Positions 14,472 through 21,977 of a DNA stretch of 35,323 nt are shown here, piece by piece. Origin of the DNA: Candidatus Ozemobacteraceae bacterium (lineage in GTDB: Bacteria; Muiribacteriota; Ozemobacteria; Ozemobacterales; Ozemobacteraceae). A model generated the notes under the pieces. That model had not been told where the DNA came from. It saw only the letters and a list, made by a program, of their open reading frames with translations, and ran no database searches. The stretch covers positions 1 through 35,323 of the forward strand of contig DAOSOK010000045.1 of the NCBI GenBank assembly GCA_035373905.1, read 5' to 3'. Positions within the stretch are counted from its first letter, which is position 1, and each line of letters opens with the position of its first letter. Made by a program: the position numbers and the translations under genes.

Positions 14472-16246
14472 CGCGCGCCGCTTCCCCGCGACATCTGAGG
14501 GGCATGGGAGTCGCCGGAAAAGCACTCCTTGCCGCCTGGATTCTCCTTGCGCTGTTCACCGGCGGCTGTCGGTCAGAGCGGAAACTTCCCGAGCGGCTTC
14601 AGGCGGATTTCTCACGGAATTCGCCTGACGTTCTCAGGCTGGGATTGTACGGCGACGTGAGCGATCTGTCACCGATCGGTCACCATGGCGAATACGATCG
14701 GTCCATTTGTAACCTGATTCATGCCGCTCCGCTGAGATTCGCCGCCGACGGAAGTCTGGAGGGGGACCTCTTCGCATCGTGGGTGAGTTATCCCGACGAA
14801 AACGGACGGCTTATTGTCGACGGCATCTGGAAGCAGAATCTGATGTGGCATGACGGGACGCCGTTCGACCCGAAAGCGCTCGAATTCACGTTCGCCGCGA
14901 TGCGCGACCCCGCGAATGCCTCGCCTTATGCGGCCCTTGCTTCAGCTGTTGTCGAGGTCGCTCCCATGGATCGCGGCCGGCGGATTCGCATCGTGTTTCC
15001 GGGGTTGTCGCGGCGGTATCTCGAGTTGCTGACAGCCGGCCTTCTTCCGCCCCACCTTCTCGAAGGTAAATCCATTCCCGAGGCGAAAGTCGAACGACGG
15101 GTGAATGCCTCCGATGCGGTTGCAGGCGGGGAAACCGGAACGTCGACCCAAGTCCTCTACTCCGAGTTTCCCGTCGGTCTCGGGGCATACCGTCTCTCAG
15201 ACCGAAAACGGGGGATGTTCCTGGAACTCGAGGCGACCCGGGAGGCAGCTTCCGATACGGCCCGTCCGACGTTCCGTCGGATTCTCGTGAAGTGTCACGC
15301 CCAGTTCGAGACGCTTCTGAATGATTTCCGGCAGGGAAGACTCGACTGGATACCGGTTCCGTCAGAAATTGCCTCGAAAATAGAGGAACTCCAGATTCCG
15401 GACGCTCGATTTCATCGCTATCCGAACCCGAGTTTTCTGTTCTGGGGATTCAATCTGAAGAAACCCCCGTTCGATCAGGAGCGGGTCCGAAAAGCCCTTG
15501 CCGCCGGGATAGACAAAGGGGCCGCCAGGTCGAAGATTCCCTACGACGGAATGGTGCTCGCAAACATGCCGTTCCCGGCCTCGGCAACCGGAAATCTTAC
15601 GAAAAACGCCCCCGAAGCCGCGCAAACCCCGGCAGATCTCGTCCGACTGCTTGATGGAACCGGGCTGAAAGATTTGAACGGTGACGGAAAAAGGGATGTG
15701 AACGGGAAACCCTTTTCCATGAAGATTCTCGTCAACGAAGAGAATCTCGTCAGAAAGCTGGTTGCGGAAGAAATATCCACTCAGCTCAGACGCGCGGGCA
15801 TCGACGCCTCGGTTGAGGCGATCAGCTGGTCCGAGCTTCTCGGAACCAAGCTTGTCGGCGATACGTGGGACAGTTTCCTACTGGCGTTTCAACTGCCTCG
15901 GGCCGGGAATGCCATCGATCTTTGGCATACCCCGACGGCATCGATCACCGAATCCCTGAATTATTGCGGAGTTTCCGACTTTGAACTCGACGGACTTCTC
16001 GAACAGCTCGACCGGTGGCCCGAACAGGCGAGTCCCTCGGCATACCTCGGAAGCATTTCCGAACGGCTCGAGGCTGTCACACCGGGAGCATTTCTGTTCA
16101 GGCCGGCGGATGTGGCCGCGTGGCATACGTATTTGACAGGCCCCGAGAACGAGGCTGGCATGATCGATATGCGTCCGTCTGCCTGGCAAAAGAAGGTTGG
16201 AAGCAGCGACGCTCCGGCGTCGGCTGGCTCACCCGATATCCGGTGA
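14468..16246 (+). CDS. Peptide/nickel-type ABC transporter substrate-binding lipoprotein (SBP family 5)
   Basis: The 592-residue product has an N-terminal hydrophobic segment (LLAAWILLALFTGGC), with Cys near residue 34 as a plausible lipidation site. A second ATG at residue 13 gives a more compact signal peptide. The mature part has the family 5 solute-binding layout of OppA/DppA. This includes VLRLGLYGDVSDLSP, a LWYSFxxAMRDP-like segment (LEFTFAAMRDPANASPYA), a central FLFWGFNLKKPPFDQERVRKA signature, and a C-terminal lobe with LVAEEISTQLRRAGIDASVE. Such proteins deliver oligopeptides to an inner-membrane permease. It overlaps the upstream ligase gene by 4 bp and is followed 6 bp later by an OppD-type ATPase. 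No OppB/OppC permease gene is present between or beside them. Confidence 0.88.
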   Translation: MTRAASPRHLRGMGVAGKALLAAWILLALFTGGCRSERKLPERLQADFSRNSPDVLRLGLYGDVSDLSPIGHHGEYDRSICNLIHAAPLRFAADGSLEGDLFASWVSYPDENGRLIVDGIWKQNLMWHDGTPFDPKALEFTFAAMRDPANASPYAALASAVVEVAPMDRGRRIRIVFPGLSRRYLELLTAGLLPPHLLEGKSIPEAKVERRVNASDAVAGGETGTSTQVLYSEFPVGLGAYRLSDRKRGMFLELEATREAASDTARPTFRRILVKCHAQFETLLNDFRQGRLDWIPVPSEIASKIEELQIPDARFHRYPNPSFLFWGFNLKKPPFDQERVRKALAAGIDKGAARSKIPYDGMVLANMPFPASATGNLTKNAPEAAQTPADLVRLLDGTGLKDLNGDGKRDVNGKPFSMKILVNEENLVRKLVAEEISTQLRRAGIDASVEAISWSELLGTKLVGDTWDSFLLAFQLPRAGNAIDLWHTPTASITESLNYCGVSDFELDGLLEQLDRWPEQASPSAYLGSISERLEAVTPGAFLFRPADVAAWHTYLTGPENEAGMIDMRPSAWQKKVGSSDAPASAGSPDIR

Positions 16247-16252
16247 CAGCGG

Positions 16253-17227
16253 ATGCCCCCGATCCTGAGCGTTTCTGACTATTCGCTGACCCTGCACGGC
16301 AGTGATGGGCGGCCTCTTCCGGTGCTTCAGAGCGTGAACCTGGAAATCGCCCGGGGCTGTTGCGTCGGCGTCGCCGGCGAGTCTGGTTCGGGCAAGTCCG
16401 TCCTTGCGCTGAGCGTGATGGGGTTGCTGCCGCAGTCAGCTGTCGTCGCGCGCTCGGGGACGATCAGGTTCGATGATCTCGACCTGCTTTCGCTCGACGA
16501 GGAAGCGTTTCGCACGATTCGCGGCAGGCGCATGGCGATGGTGTTCCAGGAGCCGATGACGGCGATGAACCCGCTGATGACCCTCTTCGACCAGGTCGGC
16601 GAGACGGTGCAGGCGCATCTGCCCGGGGCAACCCGCGAGGAAATACGGGACCGCGTCATGCGATCGCTTCAACGGGCCGGCTTTGCCGATCCCGCGCGGT
16701 TCATCTCATCCTTCCCTCATCAGCTGAGCGGAGGCATGCGCCAGCGGGCCATGCTCGCCATGGCGCTCGTCATGGAGCCGGAACTCGTCATCGCCGACGA
16801 GCCGACCACCGCTCTCGACGCGGCTCTCCAGATCCAGCTTCTCGGGGAGCTTCGGCGACAGGTGCGGGCCGGCGGCAGTTCGATGATGTTCATCAGCCAC
16901 GATCTCGGCGTCATCAGGGCCGTGTCCGACGAACTCGTCGTGATGTATGCCGGCGTCGTCGTGGAATCCGGGCCGACGCAGGACGTGATGGCTCGGCCGG
17001 CGCATCCCTATACCGCGGCGCTGATCGAGGCTTTGCCGCGATTGATCATCGAAAAGCGCCTACCCCGGCCGATTGCAGGACATCTGCCGGCTCCCGACAG
17101 AAAGCCGGCCGGCTGCGTTTTTTCCGATCGGTGTTCCAGGGTGCAGGAAAACTGTCGGAAGGCATTGCCCGGAGTGACCGAGCTTGGAACAGGCCGCCGG
17201 GTGCGCTGCCTCTTTCCGAACGGCTGA
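16253..17227 (+). CDS. oppD: Oligopeptide ABC transporter ATP-binding protein, OppD/DppD type
   Basis: The 324-residue protein has Walker A GESGSGKS near residue 42, a Q-loop (MVFQEPMTAMNPLM), the ABC signature LSGGM near 157, Walker B VIADEPTTALDA near 180 and the switch His in MFISHDLGV. The C-terminal oligopeptide-transporter extension (HPYTAALIEALPRL, then the Cys-containing CVFSDRCSRVQENC segment) marks the OppD/DppD subfamily; those cysteines can hold an iron-sulfur cluster in relatives. It energises peptide import from the cytoplasmic face. It lies 6 bp after the binding-protein gene with no clear ribosome site, suggesting translational coupling. Confidence 0.92.
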   Translation: MPPILSVSDYSLTLHGSDGRPLPVLQSVNLEIARGCCVGVAGESGSGKSVLALSVMGLLPQSAVVARSGTIRFDDLDLLSLDEEAFRTIRGRRMAMVFQEPMTAMNPLMTLFDQVGETVQAHLPGATREEIRDRVMRSLQRAGFADPARFISSFPHQLSGGMRQRAMLAMALVMEPELVIADEPTTALDAALQIQLLGELRRQVRAGGSSMMFISHDLGVIRAVSDELVVMYAGVVVESGPTQDVMARPAHPYTAALIEALPRLIIEKRLPRPIAGHLPAPDRKPAGCVFSDRCSRVQENCRKALPGVTELGTGRRVRCLFPNG

Positions 17228-17313
17228 ATTTTCCTTTGGTTATCCGTTGGAGAAACTCCGGAATCGTCCGATAGGAAAGCAATCACCGATCGATTGCGGG
17301 GTTCGAGACGCCT

Positions 17314-18441
17314 GTGACCTCACCTGAAAAATCGCTTCCCTCCGTGCCCGCGGAAGGCGCGCTGGCGGCTGTCTCTGCCGGTCTGGCCGGTGGCGCCGGG
17401 GTTGCAGCCGCGGCAGCAGCAGCTGTCGGGGGGGCGGCGGGATGTTCCCGGCCGGAGACCCCGGTTTTGTCCGTCCTGGGGGTCGGGAAAGCCTTCGAGC
17501 TGGAACGCCCTCTCTGGAACAGATGCGCGGACTGGTGGAGTGGCCACCCTGCACCCAGGATTCAAGCGCTCTCTGATGTATCGTTCGAAGTCGGAGCGCA
17601 CGAAACCGTCGGCATTCTCGGCGAAAGCGGGTCTGGAAAGTCGACCCTTGCGCGCGTGCTGATGGGACTCCATCAGGCGGATGCCGGACATGCGATGCTC
17701 CAGGGACGCAGCCTGTTTTCAGCTGACCGGGGCGTCATTCTGGAAAATCTCCGCCACATGCAGATGATCTTTCAGGACCCCTTCAGTTCGCTCGATCCGC
17801 GGATGTCCGTACGACGCATTCTTGAAGAGCCGCTTCGCATACACGATGCGGGGCACAGCTCTGGGTGGGGCGCTCGCCTCGAGAACGGCCTGGCTGAAGT
17901 CGGGCTCGAACGCGATGTTCTGGACCGGTATCCCAGCGAGTTCAGCGGGGGCCAGCGCCAGCGGATCGGCATCTGCCGTGCGCTGATTCTGAACCCGACC
18001 CTGCTGATCGCCGACGAGGCGGTTTCCGCCCTCGACGTGTCCGTGCAGGCGCAGATCCTTGAACTTCTTCTGCGCTTGAAAGAGGCGCGCGGGCTTTCTC
18101 TTTTATTTATATCACATGATATAGCTGTCGTCCGCCAGATATCCGACCGCGTGCTGGTCCTGTATCGGGGAAAAATCGTCGAGTCGATGCCGGCCGACTG
18201 CCTCCTTCGTGATCCGGCGCATCCCTACACCCGCAGGCTTCTCGAAGCCGCTCTTCATTTGCGCGAAGGCGCGCAACTGACCGCGGATGCCGCCGACGCG
18301 GCGGGGGGAAACGCACGAGGTGCGACCGGTTGTCCCAGTCGCGATCGCTGTGTTCGTGCGAGTTCCGTATGCGCAGATTCGCCTGCGCTCGCCGAACTTC
18401 ATCCGGGCCACCTGGTCGCCTGCCACCACCCGAAAAACTGA
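17314..18441 (+). CDS. oppF: Oligopeptide ABC transporter ATP-binding protein, OppF/DppF type
   Basis: Translation from GTG 17314 gives 375 residues. The first 45 or so are a low-complexity Ala/Gly-rich stretch not seen in normal OppF. A TTG at 17467 directly before the conserved LSVLGVGKAFELERP is an alternative start that removes it. The ATPase core has Walker A GESGSGKST near residue 103, MIFQDPFSSLDPRM, signature FSGGQRQR near 210, Walker B LLIADEAVSALDV and LLFISHDIAV. In Walker B, Ala replaces the usual Pro after Glu. The C-terminal HPYTRRLLEAAL and CPSRDRCVRASSVCADSP match the OppF/DppF tail. It is expected to pair with the OppD-type protein upstream, 86 bp away. Confidence 0.9.
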   Translation: MTSPEKSLPSVPAEGALAAVSAGLAGGAGVAAAAAAAVGGAAGCSRPETPVLSVLGVGKAFELERPLWNRCADWWSGHPAPRIQALSDVSFEVGAHETVGILGESGSGKSTLARVLMGLHQADAGHAMLQGRSLFSADRGVILENLRHMQMIFQDPFSSLDPRMSVRRILEEPLRIHDAGHSSGWGARLENGLAEVGLERDVLDRYPSEFSGGQRQRIGICRALILNPTLLIADEAVSALDVSVQAQILELLLRLKEARGLSLLFISHDIAVVRQISDRVLVLYRGKIVESMPADCLLRDPAHPYTRRLLEAALHLREGAQLTADAADAAGGNARGATGCPSRDRCVRASSVCADSPALAELHPGHLVACHHPKN

Positions 18442-18603
18442 AAACGTCGGTGCACTGCACACGGCGATCGGTTTTTATGATACCTTTATTCCTCGATTGC
18501 AGGGCGTCGTCCATTCCCGTGGGCGGAGCCTCACTGGCAATGCATAACTGACGGCGGGCGCGCCAGTTCCCGTTCGCCGGAAACTCTGGAGATCGCAGGC
18601 ATC

Positions 18604-19848
18604 ATGACAACCGTTCGCAACGACGAGATCGACACCGAATCCCTGAAGAAGGAAATCAAGCAGGAGCTCATCAAGCGCGAGATCATGATGGGCATGGACG
18701 ACGACGAGATCGACCTGTTCGAGCTCGGCAAGGTTCTCTGGAAACACTGGCGCATGGTGCTGGTCATGCCCTTCGTCGTCGCCGTCATCGCGGCGCTGTA
18801 CAGCCTGACGATCCCCAACCAGTTCAAGTCGAAGGCGACGATCTTCGTCCACGCCAAGGGCGGCAGCGGCGGCATGAGCGCTCTGCTCAGCAGTCTCCCG
18901 ATGGCCGGCATGCTCGGCGGCCTCGGCGGCGGTGGCGGAGCCGAGTATCTGATGGCGTATCTGAAAAGCGACGATATGTCCGCGCGCATCATCAGACAGT
19001 TCGGCGTGGCGACGAACCCGATTCTGATGGGGGATCGGCCGCCCGAGGACGTGAAGATCGACGATCTGATCAAAAAGATCGGGAATATCGTCAACATTTC
19101 GAAAGACAAGGACGGTCTGATCACGGTCGCGGCCGAAACGACGTCCGCAACTCTCTCGGCTGACCTGGCCGCCGCCTACCTGGTGAACCTGAACATGTAT
19201 GCCAAGGGGCCCGCCACGCAAAAGCGCGTGTTCATCGAGGAACAGCTCGCAAAGGTACAGAAAGAACTCGATGAGGCCGAATCTAAGTTCAAGGCATATC
19301 AGGATAAGAACAAGCTGATTGCAATCGACGAACAGGCCAAGGCTGTTGTCGAGAGTCTCGTCAAACTCGAATCGTCGAAAGTCGAGAGCGATGTTGCCCT
19401 CAAGATGCAGGAAAGCCTCCTGAAGTCGATGGCGAACCTTCCCGAACTGGTGCGCATCGAGGGCCAGAAGGTCTCCGAAGAAGCCCGCCAGAAGGCGCTC
19501 GACAAGGCGATCGGCGACGTCGAGAAGAAGCTCGAGGGGATTCCGGAACTTGCTCTGCAGTATGCCCGTCTGATGCGGGAGCTCAAGGTCAAAGAGAAAG
19601 TCTTCGAAACATTGACCACGCAATATGAAATGGCGAAAATCTCTGAAGCCGAGGAAGGAAGCCAGTTCGAGGTGATCGACCGGCCCTTCCCAGCCGAGCG
19701 CAAATCGAAACCGAGTCGCTCGCTGATCGTGATTCTCTCTGGTATAACGGCCGGTATGCTTGGCGTTTTCCTCGCCTTCTTCGTGGAATTCCTCGAAAAG
19801 CGGCGGCGGGAAGAGGCTGCGAAGGCCGGTGGAAAGCGCGAAGCCTGA
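18604..19848 (+). CDS. Wzz-type polysaccharide co-polymerase / chain-length determinant
   Basis: The 414-residue product has the family layout: an acidic N-terminal cytoplasmic segment, a first membrane helix near residues 50-68 (MVLVMPFVVAVIAALYSLTI) and a periplasmic domain with PNQFKSKATIFV. A long Lys/Glu-rich coiled coil covers about residues 212-350. A second membrane helix lies near 374-398 (SLIVILSGITAGMLGVFLAF), preceded by the Pro-rich DRPFPAERKSKPSRS motif and followed by a basic tail. There is no Walker motif, so this is a Wzz/GumC-like regulator without a fused tyrosine kinase. A Gly-rich patch (residues about 92-120, GGSGGMSALLSS and on) is unusual. It supports surface polysaccharide assembly with the ligase-type proteins in the window. 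162 bp separate it from oppF, so it may have its own promoter. Confidence 0.87.
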   Translation: MTTVRNDEIDTESLKKEIKQELIKREIMMGMDDDEIDLFELGKVLWKHWRMVLVMPFVVAVIAALYSLTIPNQFKSKATIFVHAKGGSGGMSALLSSLPMAGMLGGLGGGGGAEYLMAYLKSDDMSARIIRQFGVATNPILMGDRPPEDVKIDDLIKKIGNIVNISKDKDGLITVAAETTSATLSADLAAAYLVNLNMYAKGPATQKRVFIEEQLAKVQKELDEAESKFKAYQDKNKLIAIDEQAKAVVESLVKLESSKVESDVALKMQESLLKSMANLPELVRIEGQKVSEEARQKALDKAIGDVEKKLEGIPELALQYARLMRELKVKEKVFETLTTQYEMAKISEAEEGSQFEVIDRPFPAERKSKPSRSLIVILSGITAGMLGVFLAFFVEFLEKRRREEAAKAGGKREA

Positions 19849-19861
19849 CAGCCCTCCGCAG

Positions 19862-21493
19862 GTGAGACTCTTCGAGTGGTTTGCCGAATGGTTCGGCCGC
19901 GTGCGGAACGGTCGCTGTTCCGGCCCCCCGGGCGAAGTGTTGCGTCAGGCCGGCGCCCCCGGCAACCTGTATCCGTGGATTGAAACCCTTTGCGATACGG
20001 AGCATCCGCTGAAAGAAACCCCTCAGGGATGGGTTCCCGACCTTGAAAAGAGGCACAGGGCCTGCCGGCGGGGTGCTGGGCAGTATTACACGCCGGAATC
20101 GCTCGTGAAACGGCTTCTTGTCGAAACCGGCCTTTCCGGCGCATGCGGGGCTGCGCTCGATCCCGCGTGTGGAGACGGGGCGTTTCTGGTGCCGCTTGCC
20201 GAACTACGGCTCGGGAGGAACGGCGCCGGCTCCCTGAATGAACTGACCGGGATCGATCTTGATGCAGAAGCGCTGCTGACATGCCTGGCACGGTTGATAG
20301 CCGTCGCTCCGGAGCGCGGATGGCCTCGTCTCGAACAACGGGATTTTCTGCTTGATCCGCCTGAGGGACGGTTCCGACTCGTTCTCGGAAATCCGCCGTA
20401 CCGGGTCAACCTTCCCAAAACGGTTTGTGAGAAATTAGCCGAACGATATGCGACCACCGAAGGCGAAAAAGATCTGTACACGTTTTTCATCGAGGGCGGC
20501 CTGAATCTTCTCGAACCGGACGGCGCGTTGCTTCTGCTCACGTCACATGGATGGCTCGTCAACCATCAATGCGCGAAGATCAGAACGCTCGCGTTCGCCG
20601 GACATGACGTCAGGCGCCTGTTCCTGCTTCCGACGCGCTTCTTCCCCGATGCTCCGGGGGTCATCCCCGTGGTGACGGAAATCCATCGCGTATTGAATGA
20701 ACACGCCTCCGTGCGTGTCTATGACGCGTATGACGAGACCGAAGGCTGGCGTATCCGGCGAACCGCACCCGCGGAAAGGTTTCTGGAGCCGACGGGTTTG
20801 AGAAAAGCCCTCGCGGATCCCGTCGTTGAAGAACTGTTCGAACGAATGGAAGCCGGAAATGCCCGGCTTGGCGAGATCGCGAAAATCGGCGTCGGCATCC
20901 AGGAATCGACGCGAAGAGGAGACCGGGTCTCCAGGTTCGTCAGTGGCTCCCCGACGGGGGCGACGGCCGTGAGGGTCATCCGCGGCCGCGAAGTGGAGCC
21001 CTTCCGGATCCGCTGGGAGGGGCTGTTTCTCGATTACGGGCCCCATCTGACCTACGCCGGCGACCCGGAGATCTTTCGCGGCGAGAAACTGGTATACCAG
21101 AATCTCCGACATGAAACACTGCCGGTACGGCTCGTGGCGGCACTCGACAGGGACGGATTCTTTCCGAAAAATTCGCTTTCATATATATGCCGGCCGAAGA
21201 GCCCTTTCTCCCTCGAATATATCGCCGGGCTCCTCAACAGCCGTCTCGTCAACGCCTGGTTTGCCGGCAGATTCTTCAGCTTCCACGTCACCGTCACGCA
21301 GGTCCGCTCCATCCCGATCCCCGAGGCCGACGAACGGCGTCGGGGTGCCGTCGAGCAGATCGTGCGAAGACTCGCGAATCTCTCCCCGGGAGACGGCATC
21401 CGTGAGAGCGATGCCATGCAATTGTCGCTGGCCGTCGCCGCCTGCTACTTTCCCGACAAAGATCCCCTGCAGATCGTTCGACAGATTGCTTGA
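19862..21493 (+). CDS. Class I N6-adenine-type DNA methyltransferase (TaqI/Eco57I-like), orphan
   Basis: The start is uncertain. GTG 19862 gives 543 residues, while GTG 19829 overlaps the previous gene and has GAAGG just before it. The product shows GQYYTPESLVKRLL near residue 73, the S-adenosylmethionine motif I region ALDPACGDGAFLVP near 99, TGIDLDAEALLTC, and catalytic motif IV NPPY at residue 177. The C-terminal half (about 330-520) looks like a TaqI-type recognition domain, with IAKIGVGIQESTRR, LVYQNLRHETLPV and FSLEYIAGLLNSRLVNAWF. It would methylate adenine in a specific DNA site. No nuclease domain or restriction gene is near, so it is either an orphan methylase or the remnant of a restriction system. 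The CIRCE promoter of the next operon starts at its stop codon. Confidence 0.87.
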   Translation: MRLFEWFAEWFGRVRNGRCSGPPGEVLRQAGAPGNLYPWIETLCDTEHPLKETPQGWVPDLEKRHRACRRGAGQYYTPESLVKRLLVETGLSGACGAALDPACGDGAFLVPLAELRLGRNGAGSLNELTGIDLDAEALLTCLARLIAVAPERGWPRLEQRDFLLDPPEGRFRLVLGNPPYRVNLPKTVCEKLAERYATTEGEKDLYTFFIEGGLNLLEPDGALLLLTSHGWLVNHQCAKIRTLAFAGHDVRRLFLLPTRFFPDAPGVIPVVTEIHRVLNEHASVRVYDAYDETEGWRIRRTAPAERFLEPTGLRKALADPVVEELFERMEAGNARLGEIAKIGVGIQESTRRGDRVSRFVSGSPTGATAVRVIRGREVEPFRIRWEGLFLDYGPHLTYAGDPEIFRGEKLVYQNLRHETLPVRLVAALDRDGFFPKNSLSYICRPKSPFSLEYIAGLLNSRLVNAWFAGRFFSFHVTVTQVRSIPIPEADERRRGAVEQIVRRLANLSPGDGIRESDAMQLSLAVAACYFPDKDPLQIVRQIA

Positions 21494-21518
21494 TCGAATA
21501 TTGAGCCTGTGATACACT
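21490..21518 (+). promoter_or_regulatory. Predicted sigma70-type promoter under the CIRCE operator
   Basis: TTGATC (21490-21495) and TACACT (21513-21518) are spaced by 17 bp, with four of six matches each, and the -35 box overlaps the methyltransferase stop codon. The predicted transcript would start near 21525, inside the CIRCE inverted repeat, which is the usual geometry for HrcA repression. Confidence 0.5.
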
Positions 21519-21521
21519 GGG

Positions 21522-21548
21522 TTAGCACTCTGAATCGAAGAGTGCTAA
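21522..21548. promoter_or_regulatory. CIRCE element (HrcA heat-shock repressor operator)
   Basis: TTAGCACTC (21522-21530) and GAGTGCTAA (21540-21548) form a perfect 9-bp inverted repeat with a 9-base spacer, exactly the CIRCE consensus. In known bacteria HrcA binds this element and represses groESL or the hrcA-grpE-dnaK operon until heat stress. Here it stands 45 bp before the FmdB-like gene at 21594, with no chaperone gene in the window. Confidence 0.95.
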
Positions 21549-21593
21549 ATGAACCAATCTCGTCGACAGGCGTTCATACTCAGGAGGAGACAT

Positions 21594-21971
21594 ATGCCGA
21601 CATACAGTTATTTCTGCCCGGCGTGTGAGAAGAAATTCGATGCCTTTCATTCGATGAAATGTACGGATCCGCAACTGTGTCCGACCTGCGGAACCGCGGG
21701 AAAAAAGCTGCTTTCGGCCAGTTCGATCATTTTCAAGGGCTCGGGATTCTATACGACGGATTATAGAAGCTCGGGATACGTCGAGGCGCAGAATCGCGAC
21801 AAGGACACGTCGACACCTGCCGCTCCGAAGAGCGACGGCGGCTCGGGCGGCGCTTCCTCCGGGGCGGGCACCGCGAAAACAGCCGATTCCTCCGCGCCGT
21901 CCGCGTCGTCCGGTGACGCGTCGTCGCCGAGTTCGACCGCCGGAGGGAAGGAACAGGCGTGCGCGGCCTGA
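21594..21971 (+). CDS. FmdB/CxxC_CxxC-type zinc-ribbon protein with Ser/Ala-rich tail
   Basis: I start at ATG 21594 because AGGAGG at 21582-21587 is ideally placed and MPTYSYFCPACEKKF is the standard beginning of the family. An earlier ATG at 21549 abuts the CIRCE repeat. The 125-residue product has a zinc ribbon with CPAC at residues 8-11 and CPTC at 29-32, then a KLLSASSIIFKGSGFYTTDYR segment typical of FmdB-type regulators. A low-complexity Ser/Ala/Gly tail (about 75-125) follows. Its role is unknown; family members are called putative regulatory proteins. It is the first gene after the CIRCE operator and is 6 bp from the next gene. Confidence 0.9.
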   Translation: MPTYSYFCPACEKKFDAFHSMKCTDPQLCPTCGTAGKKLLSASSIIFKGSGFYTTDYRSSGYVEAQNRDKDTSTPAAPKSDGGSGGASSGAGTAKTADSSAPSASSGDASSPSSTAGGKEQACAA

Positions 21972-21977
21972 GTTCCC

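Noticed and set aside
19299..20291. A 330-codon minus-strand frame across the Wzz and methyltransferase genes
   Set aside because: It spans two recognisable genes on the other strand and its translation is Arg/Ser-rich and without motifs.
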